Positions 23,271 to 31,484 of a DNA stretch of 38,364 nt are shown in pieces. Each line of letters starts with the position of its first letter. Positions within the stretch are counted from its first letter, which is position 1. Source of the stretch: a bacterium 1XD42-1 (GTDB lineage Bacteria > Bacillota > Clostridia > Oscillospirales > Ruminococcaceae); the NCBI GenBank assembly GCA_003612625.1, contig RAZJ01000027.1, positions 1 through 38,364 on the forward strand, given 5' to 3'. The position numbers and the translations under genes are program-made. The notes beneath the pieces were generated by a model. The model saw nothing but the letters and a program-made list of their open reading frames with translations. It had not been told where the DNA came from and searched no databases.

Positions 23271-24182
23271 TTGCTGTTTGAAGAAATTGCTTTTGCTGTC
23301 CTGTCTGCGGCTTCTCAGGTAGCAAACCAGCTTACGGATCACTACCTTTTGGAACGAAGGCTGAAAGCTGCTTTAGGACGGCCTGCCATATTCCATCCCA
23401 ACCGCTGGAGAAATCTTACCGCTGGGAACGGCGTCCCAATTCATCTTTTTTTCCCTCAGGATGTAGCCCCTTCAGGGGTCCTGCTTTTCTTTCACGGCGG
23501 CGGATGGACAAGCGGAGGAACGGAAAGCTATGCCCGGGTTTGCCAGGTTATGGCCCAGATCACAAGACGCTGCGTGGTTTCTGTTGACTACCGCCTGGCT
23601 CCAGAGCATCCTTTTCCTGCCGGGCTGGACGACTGTTATTCTGTGACGGAATCTTTCTATACCCATCCTTCCCGATGGGGGATTCGCGGCCATGATATTG
23701 TTTTAATCGGGGACAGCGCCGGCGCGAATCTATGTGCTGCCGTATCTTTACGGGCCAGGGATACAGGAGATTTCTTGCCTACTGCACAGATTTTGCTTTA
23801 CCCTGCATTATGGAATGACTATTCAGAAAATTCCCCTTTCCCATCCCTGCGGGAAAACGGACAAAACTATTTATTAACGGCAAGACGGCTGCAAGATTAT
23901 ATGTCCTATTACGCCCCCCAGGAGGAAAAAAATAATCCTTATGTAGCCCCTTTACTTTGCAGGGATCTTTCCCGCCAGCCGCCAACCTTGCTTTTCTCTG
24001 CGGAACATGACCCATTACGGGATGAAGGTGAAACTTATGCCGCAGCATTACGGCGCGCCGGAAACCAAGTGGAATGTTTCCGGGTTCCCAATGCCCTGCA
24101 TGGATATTTTTCATTATCCCCGAGAGTTCCGATTGTTCGGATGACTTATGGACGGATCAATCGGTTTCTGAAAAACCTTTGA
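23271..24182 (+). CDS. Alpha/beta hydrolase, HSL-like esterase/lipase
   Basis: 303 aa, starting at a TTG codon with AGAGG 7 bases upstream; no ATG gives the full fold. Oxyanion motif HGGGW (75-79), nucleophile elbow GDSAG with S149, acid D247 in SAEHDPLRDEGE, and H277 in ALHGYF: a complete triad of the hormone-sensitive-lipase-like (alpha/beta hydrolase 3) family. It hydrolyses short acyl or acetyl esters in the cytoplasm; the natural substrate is unknown. First gene of a four-gene operon with an acyltransferase-like protein 14 bases downstream, a zinc-ribbon membrane protein and a lipid kinase, suggesting a role in lipid or acyl-conjugate turnover. Confidence 0.92.
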   Translation: MLFEEIAFAVLSAASQVANQLTDHYLLERRLKAALGRPAIFHPNRWRNLTAGNGVPIHLFFPQDVAPSGVLLFFHGGGWTSGGTESYARVCQVMAQITRRCVVSVDYRLAPEHPFPAGLDDCYSVTESFYTHPSRWGIRGHDIVLIGDSAGANLCAAVSLRARDTGDFLPTAQILLYPALWNDYSENSPFPSLRENGQNYLLTARRLQDYMSYYAPQEEKNNPYVAPLLCRDLSRQPPTLLFSAEHDPLRDEGETYAAALRRAGNQVECFRVPNALHGYFSLSPRVPIVRMTYGRINRFLKNL

Positions 24183-24196
24183 ACGGATGATTTTCT

Positions 24197-25444
24197 TTGA
24201 GAAACTCTAATACGGAATGGACCCGGCTGGATAATGCCGCGAAATTATATGCATCTGTTATGGGCCGGCGCGATCCGAAGGTTTTCCGCTTTGCCTGCCA
24301 GCTGACAGAAGAAGTAAATCCTGATTTCCTGCAAATTGCTTTGGACGAAGTCCTTGAGAATTTTCCAATTTACCATAGTGTATTACGGCGTGGATTGTTT
24401 TGGTATTTTCTGGAGCCTTCCCCCAGGCTTTCCCCTAAAGTCCATCCAGAAGACCGTCCCCCTTGTTCCCCTTTGTATGCCCGTGGGGAACGCCGTCTTT
24501 TATTTGATGTAAGCTGGTACCGGAAACGGATCAATTTAGAAGTCTGCCACGTTTTGACTGATGGTACAGGTGCCCTTCAATTTCTGCGGACTTTGGTTGC
24601 CCGGTATCTTACCCTGTGCCATCCGGAATTAGGAGATATAGTGATTCTGGACTACGGAGCTTCTCCCACAGAAAAAAGCATTGACAGCTTCGCTAAATAT
24701 TACCAGGAAACCGCCTCACAAGCCCAGGAACGCCCCATTTCGGCCGCTCATGTAAAAGGTTCACGATTACCTGGGATTCGCGTCGTTGAGGGAGAAATGG
24801 ACGTAAAACGGGTGTTAGCGCGGGTAAAAGAACTTCACTCCTCTATGACAGCTTATCTTTGCGTACAGCTTTTGCGGGCGATTGCCGGTGTACTGCCTGT
24901 CCGGGAGCTTCGCAAGCCGGTTACTTTAACAGTGCCTGTAAACCTGCGCAATTTTTTTGCTTCGGAATCCGCAAGAAATTTTTTTGCTGTTTTTCATGTT
25001 TCCCATCGCTTTACCAGCGGGAATGATCCAGAAGAAGCCGTTCTGCAATCGGTGCAAAGCTGTTTTGAACGGGAATTAACCCAGGAAAAAATGGCTCAAA
25101 GAATGAACCGTATGTCTGCTTTAGAGCACCGGTCTTTTATCCGGATTTTGCCTTTGCCTATTAAAGATATTGGGTTATCCATTGCAAACCAGTATTCCCG
25201 CCGGATGACTTCCGGAGGAATCTCCAATCTGGGACGAATTACCATGCCGGAAAAGCTGGCGCCTTATATCCATAGCTTTGATGTATTTATGAGTACGGAT
25301 CATATCCAGCTTTGTGCATGCAGCTATCAGGATCGGCTTGTATTAAGTCTTACAGCGCCTTTTGTTGGAGGCGATATTCAAAAAGGCTTTTTCCGTTCTT
25401 TTGCAGCTTTAGACCCGGATATCGTAATTTCTTCAAATGATTAA
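24197..25444 (+). CDS. Condensation-domain/acetyltransferase-like protein (CAT superfamily)
   Basis: 415 aa from a TTG start at 24197. The segment WTRLDNAAKLY right after it is typical for this group, so the TTG start is preferred over downstream ATGs. The HxxxDG catalytic motif is present as HVLTDG (H118, D122, G123). Related proteins are alcohol O-acetyltransferases, PapA5-like acyltransferases and condensation domains, which move acyl groups from CoA or carrier proteins. No membrane segment. It sits between an esterase and a zinc-ribbon membrane protein, and the stop overlaps the start of the next gene by 8 bases. Substrate unknown. A weak SD suggests coupling to the upstream gene. Confidence 0.85.
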   Translation: MRNSNTEWTRLDNAAKLYASVMGRRDPKVFRFACQLTEEVNPDFLQIALDEVLENFPIYHSVLRRGLFWYFLEPSPRLSPKVHPEDRPPCSPLYARGERRLLFDVSWYRKRINLEVCHVLTDGTGALQFLRTLVARYLTLCHPELGDIVILDYGASPTEKSIDSFAKYYQETASQAQERPISAAHVKGSRLPGIRVVEGEMDVKRVLARVKELHSSMTAYLCVQLLRAIAGVLPVRELRKPVTLTVPVNLRNFFASESARNFFAVFHVSHRFTSGNDPEEAVLQSVQSCFERELTQEKMAQRMNRMSALEHRSFIRILPLPIKDIGLSIANQYSRRMTSGGISNLGRITMPEKLAPYIHSFDVFMSTDHIQLCACSYQDRLVLSLTAPFVGGDIQKGFFRSFAALDPDIVISSND

Positions 25445-26141
25445 AAACTACAAAACAAAGGAGATGGAAGGGCTTTTGTTCTGCAAATACTGTAAAATAC
25501 ATGTGACTGGCGACAGGAAGCGCTGTCCATTGTGCCAGAATCCTCTTTACGGGGAATCTGATCCAGATTCTTCCTTATTTCCCAACGTATCTCCTAAAGC
25601 CTGGAAAATACAGAAACTGATTCTGCACAGCTTTCTTTTTGTTTCCTTTGCTGTTGTTGTTATCTGTTTGACGGTAGACGCCCTTTTGCCGGAATCCCAC
25701 AGTTACCCCTGGTATGTAGCCGGTGCAGTCCTTTGTATGTGGTTCTGTTTGGGGAATGCTTTATACCGAAGACATAATATTCCTAAGAATATTTTATGGC
25801 TTGTTGTATGGATTTCCCTGCTTTCTGTGGCCTGGGACGCCTGCACCGGCTGGAAACACTGGTCTGTTGATTATGTCATTCCAGCTTTATGTATCACGGC
25901 AATGGCTGCTGTCGCCATTATTTCCAAGGCTATGGGCCGGCGTTTAACAGAATATATGGTTTATTTGATTATTGACAGCCTGTTTGGGGTAATCCCGCTT
26001 ATTTTTTTACTTTTAGACTGGGTTCAGGTTCGTTACCCTTCCATTTTATGTGCCGCAGGAAGTATCTTATCATTAGGGGCTTTATGGGCTTTCCAAGGCA
26101 CGGCTATGGTGGAGGAAGTAAAAAAACGGCTTCATTTTTAG
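25437..26141 (+). CDS. Zinc-ribbon multi-pass membrane protein (DUF6320-like)
   Basis: 234 aa. N-terminal zinc ribbon with C16, C19, C30 and C33, then about six hydrophobic segments between residues 60 and 220. It resembles the DUF6320 group that often neighbours acyltransferase-like genes of this type in Clostridia; the function is unknown. The ATG at 25437 overlaps the acyltransferase gene, which would couple translation; an alternative start lies near 25464 (ATG directly after AAAGGAG, too close) or a TTG slightly downstream. It is followed 12 bases later by the lipid-kinase gene. Probably works on the same membrane substrate as its neighbours. Confidence 0.82.
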   Translation: MIKNYKTKEMEGLLFCKYCKIHVTGDRKRCPLCQNPLYGESDPDSSLFPNVSPKAWKIQKLILHSFLFVSFAVVVICLTVDALLPESHSYPWYVAGAVLCMWFCLGNALYRRHNIPKNILWLVVWISLLSVAWDACTGWKHWSVDYVIPALCITAMAAVAIISKAMGRRLTEYMVYLIIDSLFGVIPLIFLLLDWVQVRYPSILCAAGSILSLGALWAFQGTAMVEEVKKRLHF

Positions 26142-26153
26142 GAGGCTTTTTCT

Positions 26154-27041
26154 ATGAATTACAAAAATTTGCTTTTTATTTTAAATCCAAACGCCGGAAA
26201 AGGTGAAATCCGTTCGAAAGCAGTCCGGATTTTACAGCTTTTCAGCTCTGCTGGATATGATGTTTTGGTTTCCCCTACTTCACGTGCCGGGGAAATCCCT
26301 GAAATTATCCAACGCCGGGCGAATGGTGTAGATCTTGTGGTTTGTTGCGGTGGAGATGGAACTTTAAATGAAACCGTAACAGGCTTAATGAAATTAGACC
26401 CGCGGCCTCCTTTGGGGTATCTTCCTGCTGGAACAGTCAATGATTTTGCTTCCAGCCTTGGAATTTCCAAAGATTTAGAAGGAGCTGCTCAAGCTGTTTT
26501 ATCCGGTTCCCCTGTTGATGTGGATATTGGCCGGTTTGGCGAGCAATATTTTACCTATGTAGCCGCTTTTGGCGCGTTTACAGAGGTTTCTTACCAGACT
26601 CCCCAGCAATCTAAAAATGTATTTGGAAGAACAGCATATGTATTGGAAGGATTAAAACGCCTGACCAGCTTAAAAAGCTATCAGGCTTCTATCGAATACG
26701 ACAGCGGAACCTGTCAGGGGGATTATTTATTCGGAATGATCAGCAATTCTTCTTCCGTTGGCGGCCTGAAATTATTAGATGACGCTCAAATTTCAATGAA
26801 TGATGGTATGTTTGAAGTTATTTTGATCCAGAAACCGGATTCTTTAACGGAAATGCAACAAGTAATCAATGCTGTATTGCTTCATGATTATTCTTCCCCT
26901 TTGATAACGGGTTTCCGCACCTCAAATCTCACTGTATCCTGTGAAAATGAAACACCATGGACTTTGGATGGGGAGTTTGGCGGTGCACCTGAAAAAGTAG
27001 AAATTGAAAATCTCCATTTAGCTTTACGGGTTATTTTATAA
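26154..27041 (+). CDS. Diacylglycerol kinase family lipid kinase (DagK/YegS-like)
   Basis: 295 aa. The catalytic-domain motifs are NPNAGKG (11-17), GGDGTLNE (66-73) and PAGTVNDFA, with a C-terminal beta domain ending in TLDGEFG. Family members phosphorylate diacylglycerol or related lipids at the membrane face with ATP; DagK is essential for recycling diacylglycerol from lipoteichoic acid synthesis in some Firmicutes. AGGAGG lies 8 bases before the ATG. Last gene of the esterase/acyltransferase operon, closed by a perfect 17-bp terminator. Whether it is a housekeeping DagK or a specialised copy cannot be told from sequence. Confidence 0.93.
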   Translation: MNYKNLLFILNPNAGKGEIRSKAVRILQLFSSAGYDVLVSPTSRAGEIPEIIQRRANGVDLVVCCGGDGTLNETVTGLMKLDPRPPLGYLPAGTVNDFASSLGISKDLEGAAQAVLSGSPVDVDIGRFGEQYFTYVAAFGAFTEVSYQTPQQSKNVFGRTAYVLEGLKRLTSLKSYQASIEYDSGTCQGDYLFGMISNSSSVGGLKLLDDAQISMNDGMFEVILIQKPDSLTEMQQVINAVLLHDYSSPLITGFRTSNLTVSCENETPWTLDGEFGGAPEKVEIENLHLALRVIL

Positions 27042-27088
27042 AAAAGATCGTTTTAAGAGTTTTTCAGCCCTTAAAACGATCTTTTTTT
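27041..27088. terminator. Bidirectional terminator between lipid kinase and initiator 2
   Basis: A perfect 17-bp stem, AAAAAGATCGTTTTAAG (27041-27057) and its complement (27070-27086), with T-runs on both strands. It separates two convergent genes. Confidence 0.93.
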
Positions 27089-27848
27089 AATTATCTAATA
27101 TTTGTTTTCGTAAAATGCCGCGATCTTTTAATTCGATTGGTTCTAAAATACGAATCCGGAAACGTAATTTTGCAAATCTGCGGCTTTCTTTTATAATTTG
27201 ATAATCAACTTCCAAATCGCTTAAATCGTTAATCTCCCGCATTGCAATATCCAATACTTTTCTTTGAAAATCAGCCCATCTTTCATATTTTTCTGCGCCA
27301 AGAAACACTTTTAATTCTTCTACATCGAAAGTATGAATTTGTATATTTGCGTAGCTTCTCAATAATTCATACAAAAGCACACTATACCGAGATTTCATAG
27401 GCAATATATATTCTAAAAGATAACTGGTATAAAATTCTTTCAGATGTAACAAAAAAGGCTGCAATTTCGGATGAATCTGTATTGACACATGACCACGCTG
27501 TGTTACTTCCGCATCTGAAATCCATCTAACCAGATTCTGGGATTCCCCTTTTTCTCCGGTTTCTATCCAAAAAGAACGATCGGCCAATTTTTGGATGGTC
27601 TGTTTTATGTAATCATAATTTTTTCCAGTGCATGTAATTCCACAAATTTTACAAAACTCCTGACAGCTTAAGTCAAACCTTGCAAATTCTGTATCACTCG
27701 GTTTAACTTGAGAAATAAGATATAAAATTAGTCTTTGCTCCTGTAAAGATAAATGCCCTGTTTTATTTCTCAGATTTTGTATAAGCTGGTTACTTTTTAC
27801 AACTTTGTATATTCTTTTCTCTTCGATCGTCCTGTTTTCATCCTGCAT
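27087..27848 (-). CDS. Rep_3 family replication initiator (initiator 2)
   Basis: 253 aa. Same two winged-helix layout as initiator 1, with YKVVKSNQLIQ, LSLQEQRLILYLIS, FCKICGI, SRYSVLLYELLRSYA and IKESRRFAKL. GGAGGAGA about 8 bases before the ATG supports the start. Its promoter (27898-27926) contains a reversed half-iteron, a probable autoregulation site, and its iterons lie upstream at 27974-28072. The iteron sequence is unrelated to that of origin 1, so the proteins most likely act on separate origins. Both genes look intact, without frameshift or truncation. Confidence 0.93.
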   Translation of the reverse strand: MQDENRTIEEKRIYKVVKSNQLIQNLRNKTGHLSLQEQRLILYLISQVKPSDTEFARFDLSCQEFCKICGITCTGKNYDYIKQTIQKLADRSFWIETGEKGESQNLVRWISDAEVTQRGHVSIQIHPKLQPFLLHLKEFYTSYLLEYILPMKSRYSVLLYELLRSYANIQIHTFDVEELKVFLGAEKYERWADFQRKVLDIAMREINDLSDLEVDYQIIKESRRFAKLRFRIRILEPIELKDRGILRKQILDN

Positions 27849-27897
27849 TTTACGGCTCTCCTCCCCTCAATTTTCACTATCAAAAAGCCCTAAAATC

Positions 27898-27926
27898 ATA
27901 GTAACAGAAAAAAAGTGACCAGTCAA
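27898..27926 (-). promoter_or_regulatory. Promoter of initiator gene 2 with embedded half-iteron
   Basis: On the minus strand TTGACT (27926-27921), a 17-bp spacer, TACTAT (27903-27898). The spacer holds GGTCACTT, a half-iteron inverted relative to the array. Such a site lets Rep dimers repress their own gene. Confidence 0.65.
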
Positions 27927-27973
27927 TATTTTCAACCACCCTTTATTTAAAAATGGCCTTTTTTGCTGTTTTT

Positions 27974-28072
27974 ATGTTATAAAGGTCACTTTACCAAATT
28001 TTCCACATAGAATAAAAGTCACCTTTAAATGTTATAAAAGTCACTTATCCATGTTATAAAAGTCACTTATCA
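27974..28072. repeat. Iteron array of origin 2 (four 22-bp iterons)
   Basis: 22-bp units start at 27974, 28007, 28029 and 28051, core TTATAAAAGTCACTT; the last two are nearly identical. An 11-base gap, half an iteron, separates the first from the second. DnaA-box-like sequences TTTTCCACA (27999-28007) and TTATCAACA (28067-28075) lie in and next to the array. An AT-rich tract with ATAATAATAAATAATATAA follows. Confidence 0.93.
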
Positions 28073-28231
28073 ACAGCCTATACCTTATTATAATAATAAA
28101 TAATATAAATAATAATAAATAGATAGATAGGAAAAATTTTTTCAACACCGGTGGAAAAAAACAGGCTTAAAGCAATTTTTATAACTCAATTTTCCTAAGA
28201 TAAAAACTTTGTTTTTAATAGAAAATCTACC
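28073..28231. other. AT-rich flank of origin 2
   Basis: No gene. The TAATAATAAATAATATAA tract and GATAGATAG repeat at 28086-28125 form a likely unwinding element, followed by AT-rich DNA leading to the promoter of the membrane-fusion gene. Confidence 0.5.
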
Positions 28232-28259
28232 TTGTTTTTTCCTGAGCCAATGTTATTCT
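28232..28259 (+). promoter_or_regulatory. Promoter of the membrane-fusion protein gene
   Basis: TTGTTT at 28232-28237, a 16-bp spacer, TATTCT at 28254-28259 with a TG extension before the -10. The leader is about 90 bases. Confidence 0.55.
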
Positions 28260-28355
28260 CAATTCATTCATAAAATTATTTCAGCTCCAACACAATTCCC
28301 TCATAAAATGGGCTCAATACCCAAAACATACAAGCTATGGGAAAGGCGGAGCCTT

Positions 28356-30227
28356 ATGGAATGGAATGAAAAACAAAGAAAAACTGCGGCTGGGTCAATC
28401 CTGATAGGCGTAGCTGCAATTGCCATAACAACTGTGGTCATGGCGGCCGGAATGGGCGGCGGCCCTGGGGGACCTGGCGGCGGAAATATGCAGATGGCAG
28501 AGAAATCTGCCAGCATCATCACAGTCAAATTAGAAAACCCGACAATTGGAAAAATGGAGCGCCAGACAGAATTTATCGGAAAAATAGAAGCAGCAGATAC
28601 GATTTCCATTTATCCGGAAACCAATGGGAAAATTGTAAAGCTGCATTATGACGAAGGCGATTACATAAAGGCCGGAGATCTTCTCATGGAACTGGATACC
28701 AGTGATCTGCAATTTGCACTGGAACGGGCTGAAGCTTCCTATGCCAGCAGTGTAGCCAGCTATGAAAGCTCCATTGCCAGCGCCAATAAAACATTAGGCA
28801 GTGATTATACTTCAAAAATCCTGAATGCAGAAAACAGTCTGGAAAAAGCAGAACAAAGCTACCGGCAAGCCCGTTTAAATTATAAATCTGAAATTAACAG
28901 TGAAGATGACAATATAGATTCCCTGATGGAACGCAAAGATAAAGCAGAAACTGCAATGGATGAATTGCTGGATGAATACAACCATATGAAGGGATCTGCC
29001 AGCCAGGAAGATTTAGAAGCCAAATATGAAGAATATTTAAAAGCACGAAGTGATTATAACAATTACGCAGAACAATATTCAGAAGCATTAGACGATTATG
29101 ATGATTACAAAAGTTCTGTTGCAACTTCAAAAAACAATGCCTATAAAGATTTGGTAAAAGCACAGCAGGAAATGGAACTAGCCACAGGAGATGCTTATCA
29201 GGAACAGAAAGCTGTTACAGAAGCACAATTAAAATCTTCTAAGCTTTCTTTAGAATCTTCCCTGCTTTCTTTGGAATCAGCACAAAGGGATTTAGACAAG
29301 ACAAAAGTTTTTACTCCGGTCAGCGGAAAAATTACGGCCTGCAATGTGGAACCTTATGGAATGGCCAATTCCAACACAGCAGCTTTTGTCATAAAAAATG
29401 ATGACAGTGTTCAGCTTACGTTTAATGCTTCTTCTGACGGGGCCGCAGCTTTAAACATTGGGGATAACATTACCGTTTCCAGAGGCAGTGAAACTTATCA
29501 GGCCACAATCACGGAAATTGAAACAGAAGCAGATGCTTCCTCCGGGCTGTTCCCCATCAAAGCAGACTTAGAAGAAGGCTGCAATTTGCTTCCCGGCGTT
29601 TCTGTTAAAGTTGCCGCTACCACAGCAAAAGCAGAAAATTCCCTTATGGTCCCCATTGACCACGTTTATTACGACGGGGACCAGCCTTATATTTTTGTTT
29701 ATTCGGATGGAAAAGCCCACCGTGCCGACTTAAAAACAGGCATGTCCAATGAAACAGAAATTGTTGTAGAAGATGGAATCACTTCTTCCAGCCTGATTAT
29801 TACAACCTGGCATCCGGATTTAGCAGACAATGTGGATGTGTTATTGGCGGAAGGAATGCAGCAGCTTGTCGAATCAGCAGCTTCCGCACCTGGTATAAAA
29901 CCTGCTGCTTCTGCCGCCAGCAATCCGAAATCAGAACCAGCAAAAGAAACCAAAATAAAAAATTCTGAAAAGGAACTGGAAGATAAAAGCTTGCAGGAAG
30001 AATCTGAAGAAGAACGTTCTGAAATCCTTTATGACAGTATGGAGGAGGAAGAAGATCCGGATTTTGGCATAGAACTGCCAGAAGAACCGACTTATCCGGA
30101 AGAACCAAAAACAAAAGATCTTTCCCCTGCTTATGTAGGCAACAGCAACGCCGCATCCAATGCCATAGCAAAATCTATTATTGAAAAATCCTCATCCGGA
30201 AGCGGACTGCTCAATAAAAAGAATTAA
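28356..30227 (+). CDS. HlyD/RND membrane-fusion (periplasmic adaptor-type) protein
   Basis: 623 aa from the ATG at 28356 (GGCGGAG 4 bases upstream; a longer in-frame start at 28209 lacks an SD). One membrane helix (about 11-31) is followed by a Gly/Pro-rich linker, then the adaptor fold: a first half of the lipoyl-like domain (ISIYPETNGKIVKLHYDEGDYIKAGDLL), a long coiled-coil hairpin (about 125-305), the second lipoyl half (TPVSGKITACNVEPYGMANS) and beta-barrel regions (about 345-485). An unusual acidic, Ser/Glu-rich C-terminal extension of about 120 residues ends the protein. Such adaptors pair with RND or MacB-like exporters; the next plus-strand gene is an RND-type protein that has lost most of its length. 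A strong terminator separates the two genes. Confidence 0.92.
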   Translation: MEWNEKQRKTAAGSILIGVAAIAITTVVMAAGMGGGPGGPGGGNMQMAEKSASIITVKLENPTIGKMERQTEFIGKIEAADTISIYPETNGKIVKLHYDEGDYIKAGDLLMELDTSDLQFALERAEASYASSVASYESSIASANKTLGSDYTSKILNAENSLEKAEQSYRQARLNYKSEINSEDDNIDSLMERKDKAETAMDELLDEYNHMKGSASQEDLEAKYEEYLKARSDYNNYAEQYSEALDDYDDYKSSVATSKNNAYKDLVKAQQEMELATGDAYQEQKAVTEAQLKSSKLSLESSLLSLESAQRDLDKTKVFTPVSGKITACNVEPYGMANSNTAAFVIKNDDSVQLTFNASSDGAAALNIGDNITVSRGSETYQATITEIETEADASSGLFPIKADLEEGCNLLPGVSVKVAATTAKAENSLMVPIDHVYYDGDQPYIFVYSDGKAHRADLKTGMSNETEIVVEDGITSSSLIITTWHPDLADNVDVLLAEGMQQLVESAASAPGIKPAASAASNPKSEPAKETKIKNSEKELEDKSLQEESEEERSEILYDSMEEEEDPDFGIELPEEPTYPEEPKTKDLSPAYVGNSNAASNAIAKSIIEKSSSGSGLLNKKN

Positions 30228-30257
30228 AGCCGTGCCTTTATAGGGCTGGCCTTTATG

Positions 30258-30283
30258 CCGGGGGCCTTCCCCGGTATTTTTTT
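30258..30283 (+). terminator. Terminator between membrane-fusion and RND-like genes
   Basis: CCGGGG (30258-30263), loop GCCTT, CCCCGG (30269-30274), then TATTTTTTT. It would largely uncouple expression of the RND-like gene from that of its presumed adaptor. Confidence 0.85.
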
Positions 30284-30316
30284 AGATTTTTTTAGATTTT
30301 GGGGGAATCAAAATAT

Positions 30317-31441
30317 ATGAATCTTTCTTCATTTTCTGTCAAAAGACCGGTTGGTCTTTGTATGTGCGTTCTTTCCCTGATTGTGTTCGGGATTTCTTCT
30401 GTATTTTCCATGAAAATGGAATCGACTCCGGAAATGAATATGCCTGTTTTAATGGTCCGTACTTCTTACTCTGACGCATCCCCGGAAGAAGTGGATCAGT
30501 TGGTGACAGATGTTATTGAGAGTGCCCTTTCTCAAATCAGTGATGTAGATTCTATGACTTCCCGTTCTTCAGAAGGAAGTTCCATGACAATGCTGGAATT
30601 TGATTATTCCGTAGATACCAGCGAAAAGCGGGAAGACATCGAAGAAGCTTTACAACGGGTCCGACTGCCGGATTCCGCAGATGATCCTGTCGTAATGGAA
30701 ATGTCTATGGATTCTTCCACCATCATGGAGCTTTCCATTCAGGGGGAAGGCAGCGACAAGCTGATGAGCTATATTGACGAAACCATTGTACCGGAATTAG
30801 AAAAAATCAATGGCGTTGCCAGTGTAGAAACCATGGGCGGCAGCCGGAAATATGCTTTAGCCACTTCTATTTTCCTGGTTTTTGTTGTAATGGCTTTCCA
30901 GTTTGAATCCTGCCGTTTTTCCTTAGTGGTGATGCTGTCCGTCCCGTTTTCGATGACAGGCGCTTTTCTGGCATTATCTGTTACCGGCATGTCAATTTCC
31001 ATGACCAGTTTAATCGGGCTGATTATGCTGGTAGGGATTGTAGTAAACAATGCCATTGTATTGATCGATTATACGTCTTATCTGCGCAAAACCCAGGGAA
31101 TGTCCCCTATGGATGCTTTGATTGCATCCGGGAAAAGCCGTCTGCGTCCTATCCTGATGACCACATTAACAACAATTTTATCTTTGATTCCTATGGCCGC
31201 CGGCATTGGAGGAAAGGTTGAAATGATGCAGTCTATGGCTGTCGTTGTGATTGGGGGGCTGTCCATTTCCACCTTGCTTACTTTAATTCTGGTCCCTACT
31301 GTGTATCTGATTTTTGACAAACAGGACCGGAACCGGAGAAAAATGGAAAAAGGAAAAAATCCACGTCCTCCCAAACATAACCGCAGAGATCAGGCTTTAA
31401 GCCTGGAACAAGTCCCCCATGAATTTCAGGATAATTTATAA
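30317..31441 (+). CDS. RND-family transporter with large in-frame internal deletion
   Basis: 374 aa, against about 1,000 or more for full RND pumps. Residues 1-175 match the start of the family: first membrane helix (about 12-31) and the first porter subdomain ending in the conserved EKINGVASVE. From residue 178 the sequence jumps to what is normally helix 8, followed by helices 9 to 12 with VGIVVNNAIVLIDY and RLRPILMTTLTTILSLIPMA. The second porter halves, the docking domain and helices 2 to 7, about 650-700 residues, are missing. The frame is intact and the tail looks normal. It could be a deletion derivative, a real miniaturised protein, or a deletion or mis-assembly in the source. Transport without the missing parts is doubtful. 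SD is weak (GGGGGAA). Confidence 0.85.
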   Translation: MNLSSFSVKRPVGLCMCVLSLIVFGISSVFSMKMESTPEMNMPVLMVRTSYSDASPEEVDQLVTDVIESALSQISDVDSMTSRSSEGSSMTMLEFDYSVDTSEKREDIEEALQRVRLPDSADDPVVMEMSMDSSTIMELSIQGEGSDKLMSYIDETIVPELEKINGVASVETMGGSRKYALATSIFLVFVVMAFQFESCRFSLVVMLSVPFSMTGAFLALSVTGMSISMTSLIGLIMLVGIVVNNAIVLIDYTSYLRKTQGMSPMDALIASGKSRLRPILMTTLTTILSLIPMAAGIGGKVEMMQSMAVVVIGGLSISTLLTLILVPTVYLIFDKQDRNRRKMEKGKNPRPPKHNRRDQALSLEQVPHEFQDNL

Positions 31442-31445
31442 CCGC

Positions 31446-31484
31446 AAAAAAGGCCTCCTGTGTTATCAACAGGAGGCCTTTTTT
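31446..31484. terminator. Bidirectional terminator after the RND-like gene
   Basis: A perfect 16-bp stem, AAAAAAGGCCTCCTGT (31446-31461) and its complement (31469-31484), with T-runs on both strands; it also faces the end of the alpha-2-macroglobulin-like gene. Confidence 0.93.
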
